A stretch of 64,000 nt of DNA from Streptomyces mangrovi (GCF_900114215.1 NZ_FOSG01000006.1:1-64000), one strand, 5' to 3'. Positions 28,753-38,329 are shown, counted from the first letter of the stretch. Numbers and translations: made by a program. Notes: generated by a model not told the origin, from the letters alone.

Positions 28753-29735
28753 GCGCCGGGATCCGGGAGGTCGCCGTCATCGGCTCCGGCCCCGCCGGCT
28801 ACACCGCCGCCCTCTACACCGCCCGCGCCGCGCTGCGCCCGCTGGTCTTCTGCGGACGGGCCCTCATCGGCGGATCGCTGGCCACCACCACCGAGGTGGA
28901 GAACTACCCGGGCTTCCCCGAGGGCGTGCAGGGACCGGACCTGATGGACGCCATGCGCGCACAGGCCGGACGGTTCGGCGCCGAACTGGTCGACGAGGAC
29001 GTCGCCGCCGTCGACCTGGCGGGGGAGGTCAAACAGATCACCGACGGCGCGGGCCGGCGGCACTGGGCGCGGACGGTGATCGTCGCCACCGGGTCGGGCT
29101 ACCGCAAACTCGGCCTGGAGCGCGAGGACGAGCTGTCCGGACGGGGGGTGTCCTGGTGCGCCACCTGCGACGGGTTCTTCTTCCGCGGCCACGACGTCGC
29201 CGTGGTCGGCGGCGGCGACACCGCTCTGGAGGAGGCCACCTTCCTGAGCCGGTACGCCCGCTCGGTCACCGTCGTCCACCGCCGCGGCACCCTGCGGGCA
29301 TCCAAGGCCATGCAGCGGCGGGCCTTCGCCGACCCCAAGGTCACCTTCGCCTTCGAACGCGAGGTGACGGCCCTGCACGGCGATACCGGCCTGACCGGCA
29401 TCACCCTGCGGGACACGGTCACCGGCGCCACGGAGGAGACGGCGGTGACGGGGCTGTTCGTCGCGATCGGCCACGATCCGCGCAGCGAGCTGTTCACCGG
29501 GCAGCTCGCCCTCGACGAGGCCGGGTACGTGCTGGTTGACGCCCCGTCCACCCGTACCGGAGTGCCGGGGGTGTTCGCGGCCGGGGACGTGGTCGACCAC
29601 ACCTACCGCCAGGCCGTCACGGCGGCCGGCAGCGGATGCGCGGCCGCCCTGGACGCCGAGCGGTACCTGGCGGCGCTCCACGACGAGAGCGCCGGTCGCG
29701 CCCGGCGGCGGTCCGGGACGACCGCCGTGCCCTGA
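28749..29735 (+). CDS. Thioredoxin reductase-type flavoprotein
   Basis: A 328-residue FAD/NADPH disulfide reductase. The FAD fold is [19 protein letters not shown] (residues 8-26). The redox pair is Cys137-Ala-Thr-Cys140 in [14 protein letters not shown], the NADPH fold is [15 protein letters not shown], and the closing FAD loop is [23 protein letters not shown]. All features fit a true TrxB, although thiol-oxidising relatives such as DepH, GliT and HlmI share the fold. GTG 28749 overlaps the protease stop (GTGA). The housekeeping trxA-trxB pair of Streptomyces is elsewhere, so this looks like an extra copy. A strong terminator follows. Confidence 0.9.
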   Translation: MSAGIREVAVIGSGPAGYTAALYTARAALRPLVFCGRALIGGSLATTTEVENYPGFPEGVQGPDLMDAMRAQAGRFGAELVDEDVAAVDLAGEVKQITDGAGRRHWARTVIVATGSGYRKLGLEREDELSGRGVSWCATCDGFFFRGHDVAVVGGGDTALEEATFLSRYARSVTVVHRRGTLRASKAMQRRAFADPKVTFAFEREVTALHGDTGLTGITLRDTVTGATEETAVTGLFVAIGHDPRSELFTGQLALDEAGYVLVDAPSTRTGVPGVFAAGDVVDHTYRQAVTAAGSGCAAALDAERYLAALHDESAGRARRRSGTTAVP

Positions 29736-29741
29736 GACGGA

Positions 29742-29769
29742 GCCCCGCGCCCCTGACCGGGCGCGGGGC
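29742..29769. terminator. Hairpin terminator after the thioredoxin reductase gene
   Basis: A perfect 11-bp inverted repeat (29742-29752 with 29759-29769) with a 6-nt loop lies 6 nt after the stop codon and marks the end of the protease/reductase unit. Confidence 0.8.
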
Positions 29770-29876
29770 GGTTCCGGCCGGGGACCGCGCGCGCTAGAAT
29801 CCCCGGCCCAGCGCGCGGGCGACGGGGCGGACACCCACCCCGTCTCCCCCCCTCCCCGCGGCGCCCAGGAGGTCCG

Positions 29877-31301
29877 GTGGACGACGGCGAGACACCGAAG
29901 CGCACACCCCCGTCCCGTGCCCCGGAGCCGTGGGCCGAGTTCGGCGGCAGGCTGCGCCACTGGCGGCGGAATCTGGGACTGACGCAGGCCCAGCTCGGCG
30001 CCCGGGTCGGCTACGACCACAGCGCGATCAGCAAACTGGAGAGCGGGGTACGCCAGCCGCTGCCCCCACTGGTACGCCGCCTGGACGAGGTTCTGGGAGC
30101 GGGCGGGGAACTGGTGGCCGTCTGGACGGCGGTGGCCGAGGCGCGCTCCTGCGCCCCGGCCGCCGGCGTGCTCCGGGCGGCCCCGCTGCCCGGGGAGGGC
30201 GCGGCGCGCGGCATCGGACTGGCGTTGCCGGACGGGCTGGTGTGGCCCTCGCGCCTGCCCAGCTACGCCATGACGTGCCCGCTGCACGGCGGGGAGGACT
30301 GCGCGGTGCCGCCCCTTGAGGAGGCGTCCGCGATCCACGGCGCCTTCCGTGCCCCAGGGGCCCCGCCGGGCGCCGGCGCCGACATCGACACCGTGCACGT
30401 CCTGGCCGGCCTGCTGGCGGTGTACGAGCGGGCCGGCGACGAGCGGCCCTCGCCCGCACTGGCCGCGGAGGTCGAGCGCACCCTGCACGCGATCGTGCGG
30501 CGGCTGGAGACGGCCGGCTGCCGGGAACCGGCGAGGCGGGCACTGCTCCGCCTCGCCGCGGCCTACGCGGAGCTCGCGGGCGAGTTGCGGATGCTGCACG
30601 GTCAGAACGGGCTGGCGATGGCCTGGTTCGACAAGGGGGTCCGCTGGGCGGCCGCATGCGGGGACAGCGCGATGCGGGTCGCCCTGCTCATCGACATGAG
30701 CACGCTGGCGAAGCTGGAGAACGACGCCCCCTCGGCGCTGGCCTACGCGCGTGCGATCAGGGAGGCGGCCCCCGGCCGCCACTGGGCGGCCACCATGGCC
30801 CATCTGTGCGAGGCCCGCGGTCACACGCTCGGCGGCGACGTACGGCAGTGCCTGCGGCACATCGCCCTCGCCCGGGACGGCCTGGACCGCTTCGGGGAGC
30901 GGGGCACCGCGGAGGTGCCCTGGCTGGCGACCTTCCCCGGGCCGGTGCGGGTGGAGTCCGGCGCCGCCGGGGCGCTGCGCGACATCGCCGCCATGACCTC
31001 GGACAGGTCGGTCGCCCGTCTCGCCGTCGAGGCGGCGCGGACGTCGCTGGACCACCTGGGACCGCGTACGCGCCCCACGCGGCTGCTGTTCACACTGCGG
31101 CTGGCCGACGGACACGCCTGCGCCGGAGACCCTGAGGCCGCGGTGGCCGTGGCCGGGCCGGTACTGGCGGAGGCCTCCGCCGCGTCCAGCGTGATGATCG
31201 GCCGGGAACTGCGGGGGCTGCGGGACAGGCTGGTGGCCCGGTGGAGCGGCCGGCCCGAGGTGGACGATCTGATCACCCGTCTCGCGGACGGCCTTTCCTG
31301 A
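29877..31301 (+). CDS. XRE-family regulator with tetratricopeptide-like C-terminus
   Basis: A 474-residue regulator common in Streptomyces. The Cro/CI helix-turn-helix lies at about residues 23-75: FGGRLRHWRRNLGLTQAQLG, then YDHSAISKLESGVRQP. The long C-terminal part is helical and repeat-like (TPR-type), as in proteins that bind small peptides or signals. GTG 29877 has AGGAGG upstream. It stands between two terminator-bounded units and has no obvious target; the CDPS/redox region just upstream is one possibility. Confidence 0.85.
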   Translation: MDDGETPKRTPPSRAPEPWAEFGGRLRHWRRNLGLTQAQLGARVGYDHSAISKLESGVRQPLPPLVRRLDEVLGAGGELVAVWTAVAEARSCAPAAGVLRAAPLPGEGAARGIGLALPDGLVWPSRLPSYAMTCPLHGGEDCAVPPLEEASAIHGAFRAPGAPPGAGADIDTVHVLAGLLAVYERAGDERPSPALAAEVERTLHAIVRRLETAGCREPARRALLRLAAAYAELAGELRMLHGQNGLAMAWFDKGVRWAAACGDSAMRVALLIDMSTLAKLENDAPSALAYARAIREAAPGRHWAATMAHLCEARGHTLGGDVRQCLRHIALARDGLDRFGERGTAEVPWLATFPGPVRVESGAAGALRDIAAMTSDRSVARLAVEAARTSLDHLGPRTRPTRLLFTLRLADGHACAGDPEAAVAVAGPVLAEASAASSVMIGRELRGLRDRLVARWSGRPEVDDLITRLADGLS

Positions 31302-31356
31302 CCGTCCTCCCGTGCCCGCCGCTCTCCCGTGCTCGCGCCCGCCCGTGCCGTTTCGG

Positions 31357-32556
31357 TCAGCCTCCCCGCAGTTCCGCCCGCGCCTCCCCGGCGCTTTGGG
31401 CGACGACACCGCCCCGGCGCGGGGCGCCCAGCACCCCGGCGGCCAGGACGAGGACGGCGGTGGCGGCGGTGACCAGGGCGAACGACGCCCGCAGCGAGAC
31501 CAGTTCGGCGAGCAGACCGATGACGGTCGGCGCGGCCAGCCCGGTGGTGTAGGTGATGGTGGCGACGCCGGCGATGGCCTGCCCGGGAGCCGGACCACTG
31601 TGCCCGGCGGCGGCGAAGGCCAGCGGCACCACCACGGCGATCCCGACGCCCAGCAGGGCGAACCCGGCGACGCCCGCCACCGGGCCGGGCGCGGTCACCA
31701 CCAGCGCGCCGCCCACGGTGGCCAGGACGCCGCTGATTCGCACCGTGCGCACCGGGCCGATACGGCGCACGGCGGCGTCGCCGGCCAGGCGGGCGGCGGC
31801 CATGGTGCAGGCGAACGCGGTGTAGCTCGCGGCCGCGACCGTCGCCGACGCGCCGGTGACGTCCCGCAGGTAGACCCCGGACCAGTCCATCGAGGCGCCC
31901 TCGGCGAGCACCGCGCACATGCCCACCGCACCGATCAGCAGGGCCGAACGCGGCGGCAGCGCGAAGCGCGGCGGCGCCTCCTGCCCCGGCGCGGGGCGTA
32001 CGTCCAGCAGGCCGCGGCAGGCCGCCGGAACGGCCGCGGCCAGGACGGCGGCGGCCAGCGCGAGGTGGATCCGGGCGTCCAGGCCGAGGTGGACGGCGCC
32101 CACGCCGGCCGCCGAGCCCAGCAGCGCGCCCACGCTCCACATGCCGTGCAGCCCGGACATGATCGAGCGGCCGTGGCGCTGTTCCACCTCCACCCCCTGG
32201 GCGTTCATGGCCACATCCGCCATCCCGGCGGCGGCGCCCAGGAGGAGGAACGCGGCGCAGAGCACGGCCAGATGGGGGGAGAGGGCGGGCAGGGCGAGTG
32301 AGGCGCACCACAGGGCGAGCAGGGCGCGTACGGCCGCCCGCCCGCCGTGGCGGTGCATGATGCGCCCGGCCAGCGGCATGGCGAGCGAGGCGCCGATCGC
32401 GGGGAAGGCCAGGGCGAGTCCCAGCTGACCGTTGCTCAGGTCGAGCTGGTCCCGGAGCCAGGGGATGCGGGTGGTGAAACCGCCGGAGACCGCGCCGTGC
32501 AGGGCGAAGACCAGGGCGACCGAGCGCCGGGCTCGGCCGATGGGTGAGGAGGGCAT
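31357..32556 (-). CDS. MFS transporter (YbjJ-like)
   Basis: A 399-residue major facilitator protein with about 12 transmembrane helices. The early segment GGFTTRIPWLRDQLDLSNGQ and the loop motif LAGRIMHRHGGR are typical of the YbjJ/FucP-side MFS branch in actinobacteria, often placed beside ROK regulators. It diverges from the ROK gene with the palindrome between them, so it is probably repressed by that protein. The substrate is likely a sugar or sugar derivative, but this is inferred from the regulator only. Confidence 0.85.
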   Translation of the reverse strand: MPSSPIGRARRSVALVFALHGAVSGGFTTRIPWLRDQLDLSNGQLGLALAFPAIGASLAMPLAGRIMHRHGGRAAVRALLALWCASLALPALSPHLAVLCAAFLLLGAAAGMADVAMNAQGVEVEQRHGRSIMSGLHGMWSVGALLGSAAGVGAVHLGLDARIHLALAAAVLAAAVPAACRGLLDVRPAPGQEAPPRFALPPRSALLIGAVGMCAVLAEGASMDWSGVYLRDVTGASATVAAASYTAFACTMAAARLAGDAAVRRIGPVRTVRISGVLATVGGALVVTAPGPVAGVAGFALLGVGIAVVVPLAFAAAGHSGPAPGQAIAGVATITYTTGLAAPTVIGLLAELVSLRASFALVTAATAVLVLAAGVLGAPRRGGVVAQSAGEARAELRGG

Positions 32557-32568
32557 GCGCGTAAACTA

Positions 32569-32585
32569 TCAGGAAGGCTTCCTGA
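32569..32585. promoter_or_regulatory. 17-bp palindromic operator between the MFS and ROK genes
   Basis: TCAGGAAGGCTTCCTGA is a palindrome with 8-bp arms around one central base. It sits in the 59-nt gap between divergent starts, overlapping A+T-rich -10-like sequence (AAACTA on the plus strand, TAGTTT on the minus). The position suits a repressor acting on both genes. Confidence 0.7.
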
Positions 32586-32615
32586 ATGAAAAAGAAAATC
32601 TGCGAGGATTCCCGC

Positions 32616-33893
32616 ATGACCACGCCCCCACGGCCCGAGCCCGGCGCCCCCACCCCTCCGGTCCGTCCCGCGCGCACCGCCTCGCCCCGCACGGCCCGCG
32701 CCATCAACGACCGGATCGCGCTGGAACTGCTGGTGGAGCACGGCCCCCTGACGGCCGGCCGGCTCAAGGAGCTGACCGGACTGTCCCGCCCCAGCGTCGC
32801 CGACCTGCTGCGGCGCCTGGCCGACGACGGGCTGGTCCGGGACGCCGGCGAGGCGGGGGAGAGCCGCCGCGGACCCAACGCCCGGCTGTACGGCCTCGTC
32901 GCCGACCGCGCCCATGTCGCGGCCGTCGACGTCCGCACCGGCGGCGTCTCCTTCACCCTGGCCGACCTCGCGGGCGGCGCGGCCGGCGGCGCGGAACTGT
33001 CCGTCGCGGACGGTGCGGACGGCACAGAGGGCGGGGACGCCGCGGACCGCGGGGACGACCCCGTGGAGCGGACGGTGACCGCCCTGCGGGAGGCGCTGCG
33101 CGAGAGGGGCGTCACCACGCTGCACACCGTCACCGTCGGCGCCCCCGGCATGATCGACCCGGCCACCGGGGCCCTCGGCCGCAGCACCACGCTGCCGGCC
33201 TGGCACGCCCGCGTCCCGGCCACGATCCGCGAACGGCTGGGCGTCCCGGTGGTACTGGAGAACGAGGTGAACCTCGCGGGCATCGCCGAACACCGCCTCG
33301 GCGCGGCGCGCGGCCGCGACACCTTCGTCCTGCTCTGGCTGGGGCACGGAGTGGGGGCCGCCGTGATCCTGGACGGCGCACTGCGCCGCGGCGCCTCCGG
33401 CGGTACCGGCGAGGTCGGTTTCCTGCCGGTACCCGGCACGGCCGGGCTGCCGTCGGCGACGGTCTGCGACGGCGGCTTCCACTCCCTGGCCGGCGCCGCG
33501 GCGGTGTGCGCGCTGGCGCGCGGGCACGGCCTGCGGCCGCCGCGGCACACCCCCGGGGACGGCGTCCGCGCCGCGGAGGCGGTGGTCCGCGCCGCGGTGG
33601 CCGGCGAGGGGGGAGCCGGCGCCGAGGCGTTCCTGGACGCGCTGGCCGAACGGATCGCCGTGGGCGCCGCCGCCGTCGCCTCGGTCCTCGACCCCGGCTG
33701 CGTGGTGCTCGGCGGCGAGGTGGGACGGGCCGGAGGGCGACCGCTCGCGGAACGGGTGGCCGGCCGTCTGGCCGGGATGTCCCCGCTGGCCACCGAGGTG
33801 CTGTGCGGCACGGTCGAGGGGAGCCCGGTGCTCGGCGGCGGCCTGGTGACGGCCCTGGACGCGGCACGGCGGGAGCTGTTCAGCCCGCGGTGA
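32616..33893 (+). CDS. ROK-family transcriptional repressor
   Basis: A 425-residue protein with an N-terminal winged helix (RIALELLVEHGPLTAGRLKE, recognition helix LSRPSVADLLRRL) and a C-terminal ROK sugar-kinase-like domain with GAPGMIDPATG, VVLENEVNLAGIAEH and the GTGEVGFLP segment. The canonical ROK zinc motif (CxCGxxGC) is not evident; the region reads LPVPGTAGLPSATVCDGG. ATG 32616 is chosen for GAGG 8 nt upstream over an ATG at 32586 that lies in the operator region. A sugar-responsive repressor of the divergent MFS gene and of itself is the likely role. Confidence 0.87.
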   Translation: MTTPPRPEPGAPTPPVRPARTASPRTARAINDRIALELLVEHGPLTAGRLKELTGLSRPSVADLLRRLADDGLVRDAGEAGESRRGPNARLYGLVADRAHVAAVDVRTGGVSFTLADLAGGAAGGAELSVADGADGTEGGDAADRGDDPVERTVTALREALRERGVTTLHTVTVGAPGMIDPATGALGRSTTLPAWHARVPATIRERLGVPVVLENEVNLAGIAEHRLGAARGRDTFVLLWLGHGVGAAVILDGALRRGASGGTGEVGFLPVPGTAGLPSATVCDGGFHSLAGAAAVCALARGHGLRPPRHTPGDGVRAAEAVVRAAVAGEGGAGAEAFLDALAERIAVGAAAVASVLDPGCVVLGGEVGRAGGRPLAERVAGRLAGMSPLATEVLCGTVEGSPVLGGGLVTALDAARRELFSPR

Positions 33894-34048
33894 CGCGATG
33901 CGGACAGCTCCCGCCGCGGGCCCGGCGGAGCGGCCGGCCTGCGCGGGTACGGACCAGGGCGCCGCTTGTCGCTGTGAGCCGGTCCACAGGCCCTCTCTGG
34001 TGCCGTCCGATCCGGACGTGGCACACTGGCCGCGTACCAACGTCAAGC

Positions 34049-34171
34049 GCACTCCGGGGTCGGTGAAATTCCGAACCGGCGGTTACAGTCCGCGACCCGG
34101 CCGCTGCCAGCGGCCGGTTGACCAGGTGAAATTCCTGGACCGACGGTCAAAGTCCGGATGGGAGGCAGTGC
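34049..34171 (+). promoter_or_regulatory. FMN riboswitch (RFN element)
   Basis: The aptamer is recognised by its conserved blocks: GGGGTCGGTGAAATTCCG at 34056, ACCGGCGGTTACAGTCCGCG, then CCAGGTGAAATTCCTGG and CGGTCAAAGTCCGGATGGGA. The closing P1 stem pairs GCACT (34049-34053) with AGTGC (34167-34171). FMN binding would lower expression of the downstream rib operon. Confidence 0.96.
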
Positions 34172-34208
34172 GCGGCGGGCCGCGAGACGGCCGGTACGCC
34201 GCCGCAGG

Positions 34209-34245
34209 CGGATCCTCGGGCGCCCCGCGGGGCCCGGAGAATCCG
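34209..34245 (+). terminator. Riboswitch expression-platform hairpin
   Basis: A long, slightly imperfect G+C hairpin lies 38 nt after the aptamer and 90 nt before ribD. It is the probable intrinsic terminator through which FMN acts, although no T-run follows. Confidence 0.55.
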
Positions 34246-34334
34246 GCCCACGCTCCGGCGTCCCGTCCAACCCGTGAGACCGCTCGTTTCCCGTACCGCC
34301 CCGGAGTCCGTGCCCGAAGAGGCAGGAGGACCCG

Positions 34335-35546
34335 GTGGCCACCGAAGCCGCAGCGCCCACCGCGCGGGAGCGCGAACGCGACGCCATGCGCCGCGCCGTC
34401 GCCCTCTCCGCCCGCGGCCTCGGCTCCACCAGCCCCAACCCCGTCGTCGGCTGTGTCGTCCTCGACACCGCCGGACACGTCGTCGGCGAGGGCTGGCACC
34501 GGCGCGCCGGCGGCCCCCACGCCGAGGTCCACGCCCTCGCCGAGGCCGGCGAGGCGGCCCGCGGCGGCACCGCCGTCGTCACCCTGGAGCCCTGCGACCA
34601 CACCGGCCGCACCGGCCCGTGCAGCCGCGCCCTGATCGGCGCCGGCGTCACCCGGGTGGTCTACGCCGTCGCCGACCCCACCCCCGCCGCCCGCGGCGGC
34701 GCGGAGACCCTGGCCGCCGCCGGGATCGACACCGAGGGCGGCCTCCTGGCCGAGGAGGCCGCCGAGGTCAACGCCCCCTGGCTGACCTCGGTGCGCCTGG
34801 GCCGCCCATACGTGCGCTGGAAGTACGCCGCCACCCTCGACGGCCGTACCGCCGCCGCCGACGGCACCAGCCGCTGGATCACCTCCGGCGCCGCCCGCGC
34901 CGACGTCCACCGGCTGCGCGCCGAGGCCGACGCCGTGCTCGTCGGCTCCGGCACCGCCCGCGCCGACGACCCCCACCTCGCGGTGCGCGGCGTCCCCGGC
35001 GCCGTCCAGCCGCTGCGCGTCGTCGCCGACACCGGGGCCCGCGCCGTCCGGCCCGGCGCCCGTGTCCTGGACGGCGAGGCCCCCACCCTGATCGCCGTCG
35101 CCGACGATCTGCCGGACGCCGCCACCGCCCACCTCGACGGGCACGCCGAGGTGGTGCGGTTGCCGCGCGCCGCCGGAACGGGCGGACCCTCCGGACACGG
35201 CAGCGGGCCCGGCGGCGGCCTGGACGTCGCCGCGCTGCTCGGGGCCCTCCACGACCGCGGTGTGCGGTCCGTGCTGCTGGAGGGCGGCGCCATCCTGGCC
35301 GGGGCCTTCGTCGCGGCCCGCGCCGTGGACCGGGTCACCGCCTACCTGGCCCCGGCCCTCCTGGGCACCGGGCCCGCCGCCCTCGCCGACGCCGGAATCG
35401 CCACCATCGCCGATGTGTTGCGACTGACGGTGACCGCGGTCGACCGGATCGGGCCCGATCTGCGCATCGACGCCGTACCCGTCGTACCCGCCATACCCGC
35501 TGTGTCCGCTTCCGCCCCCGCCGTCCACATGCCCAAGGAGTCCTGA
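34335..35546 (+). CDS. ribD: Bifunctional riboflavin deaminase/reductase
   Basis: A 403-residue enzyme carrying out the second and third steps of riboflavin synthesis. The N-terminal deaminase domain has the zinc motif PHAEVHA and EPCDHTGRTGPCSRAL. The C-terminal reductase domain starts near residue 155 with RPYVRWKYAATLDGR and has VLLEGGAILAGAF. GTG 34335 has AGGAGGA 4 nt upstream. The C-terminal end has a repeated V-V-P-A-I-P stretch. It is the first gene behind the FMN riboswitch and abuts ribE. Confidence 0.95.
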   Translation: MATEAAAPTARERERDAMRRAVALSARGLGSTSPNPVVGCVVLDTAGHVVGEGWHRRAGGPHAEVHALAEAGEAARGGTAVVTLEPCDHTGRTGPCSRALIGAGVTRVVYAVADPTPAARGGAETLAAAGIDTEGGLLAEEAAEVNAPWLTSVRLGRPYVRWKYAATLDGRTAAADGTSRWITSGAARADVHRLRAEADAVLVGSGTARADDPHLAVRGVPGAVQPLRVVADTGARAVRPGARVLDGEAPTLIAVADDLPDAATAHLDGHAEVVRLPRAAGTGGPSGHGSGPGGGLDVAALLGALHDRGVRSVLLEGGAILAGAFVAARAVDRVTAYLAPALLGTGPAALADAGIATIADVLRLTVTAVDRIGPDLRIDAVPVVPAIPAVSASAPAVHMPKES

Positions 35547-36221
35547 GTGTTCACCGGAATCGTCGAAGAGCTGGGCGAGGTCGTCGCCGTCGAGGAACTG
35601 GCCGAGTCCAGCCGCTTCCGGCTGCGAGGCCCGCTGGTGACCGAGGGGGCCGGGCACGGCGACTCCATCGCGGTCAACGGCGTCTGCCTGACCGTCGTGG
35701 ACACCGCCGACGGCGAGTTCACCGCCGACGTGATGGCCGAGACCCTCAAGCGCTCCGGCCTCGGCGCCCTGTCCGCCGGCGACCGCGTCAACCTGGAGCG
35801 TCCCATGGCGCTGGGCGGACGGCTGGGCGGCCACATCGTCCAGGGCCATGTGGACGGCACCGGCACCATCACCGAGCGCGTCCCCGGCGAGAACTGGGAG
35901 ATCGTCAGGATCGCCGCCCCGGGCGGACTCACCCGCTACATCGTCGAGAAGGGCTCGATCACCGTGGACGGCGTCAGCCTCACCGTCGTCGAGGCGGGCG
36001 AGGCGGACTTCACCGTCAGCCTCATCCCCACCACCCTTGACCTGACCACACTGGGCGTGAAGGGCGTCGGCGACCCGGTCAATCTGGAGGTGGACGTCCT
36101 GGCCAAGTACGTCGAGCGGCTGCTCGGCCACCGCGCCGCCGCCGGAACCGCCGGAACCGCCGGAACCGCCGGAACCGCCGGAGCGGCCGAGGACGCCGAG
36201 CTCGCCGAGGTCCTGCGATGA
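35547..36221 (+). CDS. ribE: Riboflavin synthase, alpha chain
   Basis: Combines two lumazine molecules into riboflavin. The 224-residue protein shows the N-terminal [10 protein letters not shown] and two homologous barrels, with NGVCLTVV in the first (about residue 48) and VDGVSLTVV in the second (about 142), plus [14 protein letters not shown] 35547 directly follows the ribD stop. The C-terminus carries an extra Gly-Thr-Ala tandem tail from a 9-bp repeat. It overlaps the transporter gene by 4 nt. Some Streptomyces annotations call it ribC. Confidence 0.95.
   Translation: MFTGIVEELGEVVAVEELAESSRFRLRGPLVTEGAGHGDSIAVNGVCLTVVDTADGEFTADVMAETLKRSGLGALSAGDRVNLERPMALGGRLGGHIVQGHVDGTGTITERVPGENWEIVRIAAPGGLTRYIVEKGSITVDGVSLTVVEAGEADFTVSLIPTTLDLTTLGVKGVGDPVNLEVDVLAKYVERLLGHRAAAGTAGTAGTAGTAGAAEDAELAEVLR
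36141..36176. repeat. 9-bp tandem repeat in the ribE tail
   Basis: Four exact units of GCCGGAACC in frame encode repeated Ala-Gly-Thr in the C-terminal extension. Copy number can vary without frameshift. Confidence 0.85.
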
Positions 36222-36907
36222 GCGCGCTGGAGTGGCTCGACACAGCCCTCAACGGCACCGCCTTCGAGGCGTTCGGCCAGAGCGTGAAGTGGTCCGACAT
36301 GGTCGGCAACGTCATGGGCCTGATCGCCCTCGCCCTCGGCTGGCGCCGCTCCATCTGGACCTGGCCCGCGCAGTTCCTGGCCGGAACCATCCTGGTCGCC
36401 GCCTACGCCTCCGCCCAGCTCTCGGGCGGCGTCGGCAAGCAGCTGCTGGTCATCGGCGTCGCCGTGTGGGGCTGGTACCAGTGGCGACGCGGCTCCTCGG
36501 TTTCCGGGGAGGAGCGCGGCAGCGCCGACGGCAGGATCACCGTACGGTTCGCCACCTGGCGCGAACGCGGCTGGCTGCTGGCCGGAACGGCCGCCGGCAC
36601 CCTCGCCGTCGGCGGACTGTTCACCCTCTACCCGCAGCTGTCCTGGAGCCCGTGGGCCGACGCCTACATCTTCGTCGGCACCCTGGCGGCGATGGTCGCC
36701 CAGGCCCGCGGATGGGTGGAGTTCTGGTTCGCCTGGCTGCTGGTGGACCTGGTCGGCGTCCCGCTCGCCTTCGGCAGCGGCCTGGCCTTCTCCGGCCTGG
36801 TCTACGTCATCTACTTCGTCCTCGTCCTGTGGGGCCTGCGCGACTGGTGGCTGCGCTCCCGCGCGAAGTCGGCGAACGACCCAGCTCTGGAAGGAGCCCC
36901 GGCATGA
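36218..36907 (+). CDS. ribM: PnuC-family riboflavin transporter
   Basis: A 229-residue membrane protein with about seven transmembrane segments. [18 protein letters not shown] and [12 protein letters not shown] show the PnuC fold, and [19 protein letters not shown] lies in the later half. PnuC proteins inside riboswitch-controlled rib operons of actinobacteria (RibM/PnuX) take up riboflavin, whereas free-standing PnuC handles nicotinamide riboside. Both ends overlap neighbouring genes (ATGA), so it is an integral part of the operon. Confidence 0.9.
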   Translation: MSALEWLDTALNGTAFEAFGQSVKWSDMVGNVMGLIALALGWRRSIWTWPAQFLAGTILVAAYASAQLSGGVGKQLLVIGVAVWGWYQWRRGSSVSGEERGSADGRITVRFATWRERGWLLAGTAAGTLAVGGLFTLYPQLSWSPWADAYIFVGTLAAMVAQARGWVEFWFAWLLVDLVGVPLAFGSGLAFSGLVYVIYFVLVLWGLRDWWLRSRAKSANDPALEGAPA

Positions 36908-38259
36908 CCGTGCTGCACACCTGGAACCCGCGCCCCGCCGACCCCGGGGCAGCGGCCGACGCGTTCGGCGGTGCGGCCGGCGACGCCCCGGCGCTGGACC
37001 CGGTCGAGCGCGCGATCGCCGACATCGCCGCCGGACGCCCGGTGGTGGTCGTCGACGACGAGGACCGCGAGAACGAGGGAGACCTCATCGTCGCGGCCGA
37101 GCTGATCACGCCCGAGGTCGTCGCCTTCATGATGAGCGAGTGCCGCGGTCTGATCTGCACGCCGATGGAGGCCGGTGAGCTGGAGCGGCTGGAGTTGCCG
37201 CAGATGGTCGGCGACAACACCGAGTCGATGGGCACCGCCTTCACCGTCTCCGTGGACGCCTCCGCCGCCCACGGCGTGACCACCGGCATCTCCGCCGCCG
37301 ACCGCGCCACCACCATCCGGCTGCTGGCCGACCCGGCCCGCGGGGCCGGCGACTTCGTGCGCCCCGGCCATGTCTTCCCGCTGCGCGCCCGCCCCGGCGG
37401 CGTGCTGGAGCGCCCCGGCCACACCGAGGCCGGGGTCGACCTCGCCCGGCTGGCCGGACTGCGCCCCGCCGCCGCCATCGTGGAGATCGCCGGCGAGGAC
37501 GGCACCATGCTGCGCCTGCCCGAGCTGGTGCCCTTCGCCCGCAAGCACGGCCTGGCGATCGTCTCCATCGAGGCGCTGATCGCCTACCGCCGCTCCCGCG
37601 AGCAGGCCGCCCCCGCCACCCCGGACCTCCCCGCGGTCCGCCGCGAGGCCGTCACCTCCCTGCCCACCGCCCACGGCGACTTCCGCGCCCACGGCTACCG
37701 CTCCACCACCGACGGCGTGGAGCACATCGCCCTGGTCGCCGGGGACGTCGACGGCGCCGAGAACGTCCTGGTGCGGGTGCACTCCGAGTGCCTGACCGGC
37801 GATGTGTTCGGCTCGCTGCGCTGCGACTGCGGACCCCAGCTCCAGGACTCCCTGCGCCGCGTGGCCGCCGAGGGCCGCGGCGTGGTGGTCTACCTGCGCG
37901 GACACGAGGGCCGGGGCATCGGCCTGCTGTCCAAGCTGCGCGCCTACCAGCTCCAGGAGGCGGGGCGCGACACCCTCGACGCCAACCTGGAGCTCGGTCT
38001 GCCCGCCGACGCCCGCGACTACGCCGCCGCCGCGCGGATGCTCACCGACCTCGGTGTGCGCTCCCTGCGGCTGATGACCAACAACCCCGACAAGACCGGA
38101 GCCCTCGCCCGGTACGGTCTGCGCGTCACCGGCCGCGAGCCGATGCCCGTCCAGGCGGGCGAGCACAATCTGCGCTACCTGCGCACCAAGCGGGACCGTA
38201 TGGGGCACGATCTGCCCTGGCTGGAGGGGGAACCGGTTTCCGTCTGCGGCGGCCGGTGA
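36904..38259 (+). CDS. ribBA: Bifunctional 3,4-DHBP synthase / GTP cyclohydrolase II
   Basis: A 451-residue enzyme producing both riboflavin precursors. The N-terminal DHBP synthase domain (about residues 30-235) has [14 protein letters not shown] and the acidic [14 protein letters not shown]. The C-terminal GTP cyclohydrolase II domain (about 245-445) has the zinc ligands in [18 protein letters not shown] and the [11 protein letters not shown] loop. ATG 36904 has GGAAGGAG upstream and overlaps the transporter stop. Confidence 0.95.
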   Translation: MTVLHTWNPRPADPGAAADAFGGAAGDAPALDPVERAIADIAAGRPVVVVDDEDRENEGDLIVAAELITPEVVAFMMSECRGLICTPMEAGELERLELPQMVGDNTESMGTAFTVSVDASAAHGVTTGISAADRATTIRLLADPARGAGDFVRPGHVFPLRARPGGVLERPGHTEAGVDLARLAGLRPAAAIVEIAGEDGTMLRLPELVPFARKHGLAIVSIEALIAYRRSREQAAPATPDLPAVRREAVTSLPTAHGDFRAHGYRSTTDGVEHIALVAGDVDGAENVLVRVHSECLTGDVFGSLRCDCGPQLQDSLRRVAAEGRGVVVYLRGHEGRGIGLLSKLRAYQLQEAGRDTLDANLELGLPADARDYAAAARMLTDLGVRSLRLMTNNPDKTGALARYGLRVTGREPMPVQAGEHNLRYLRTKRDRMGHDLPWLEGEPVSVCGGR

Positions 38260-38329
38260 CACCGGCCCCACCGGACATTCCGGCCCACCACCGAACGACC
38301 CACCGAACGACCCACCGACGAGGAGCAAC

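Noticed and set aside
24246..29735. Search for AlbA/AlbB-type cyclodipeptide oxidase, P450 or methyltransferase tailoring genes
   Set aside because: None is present in this interval, so assignment to a known albonoursin- or guanitrypmycin-type cluster is not supported.
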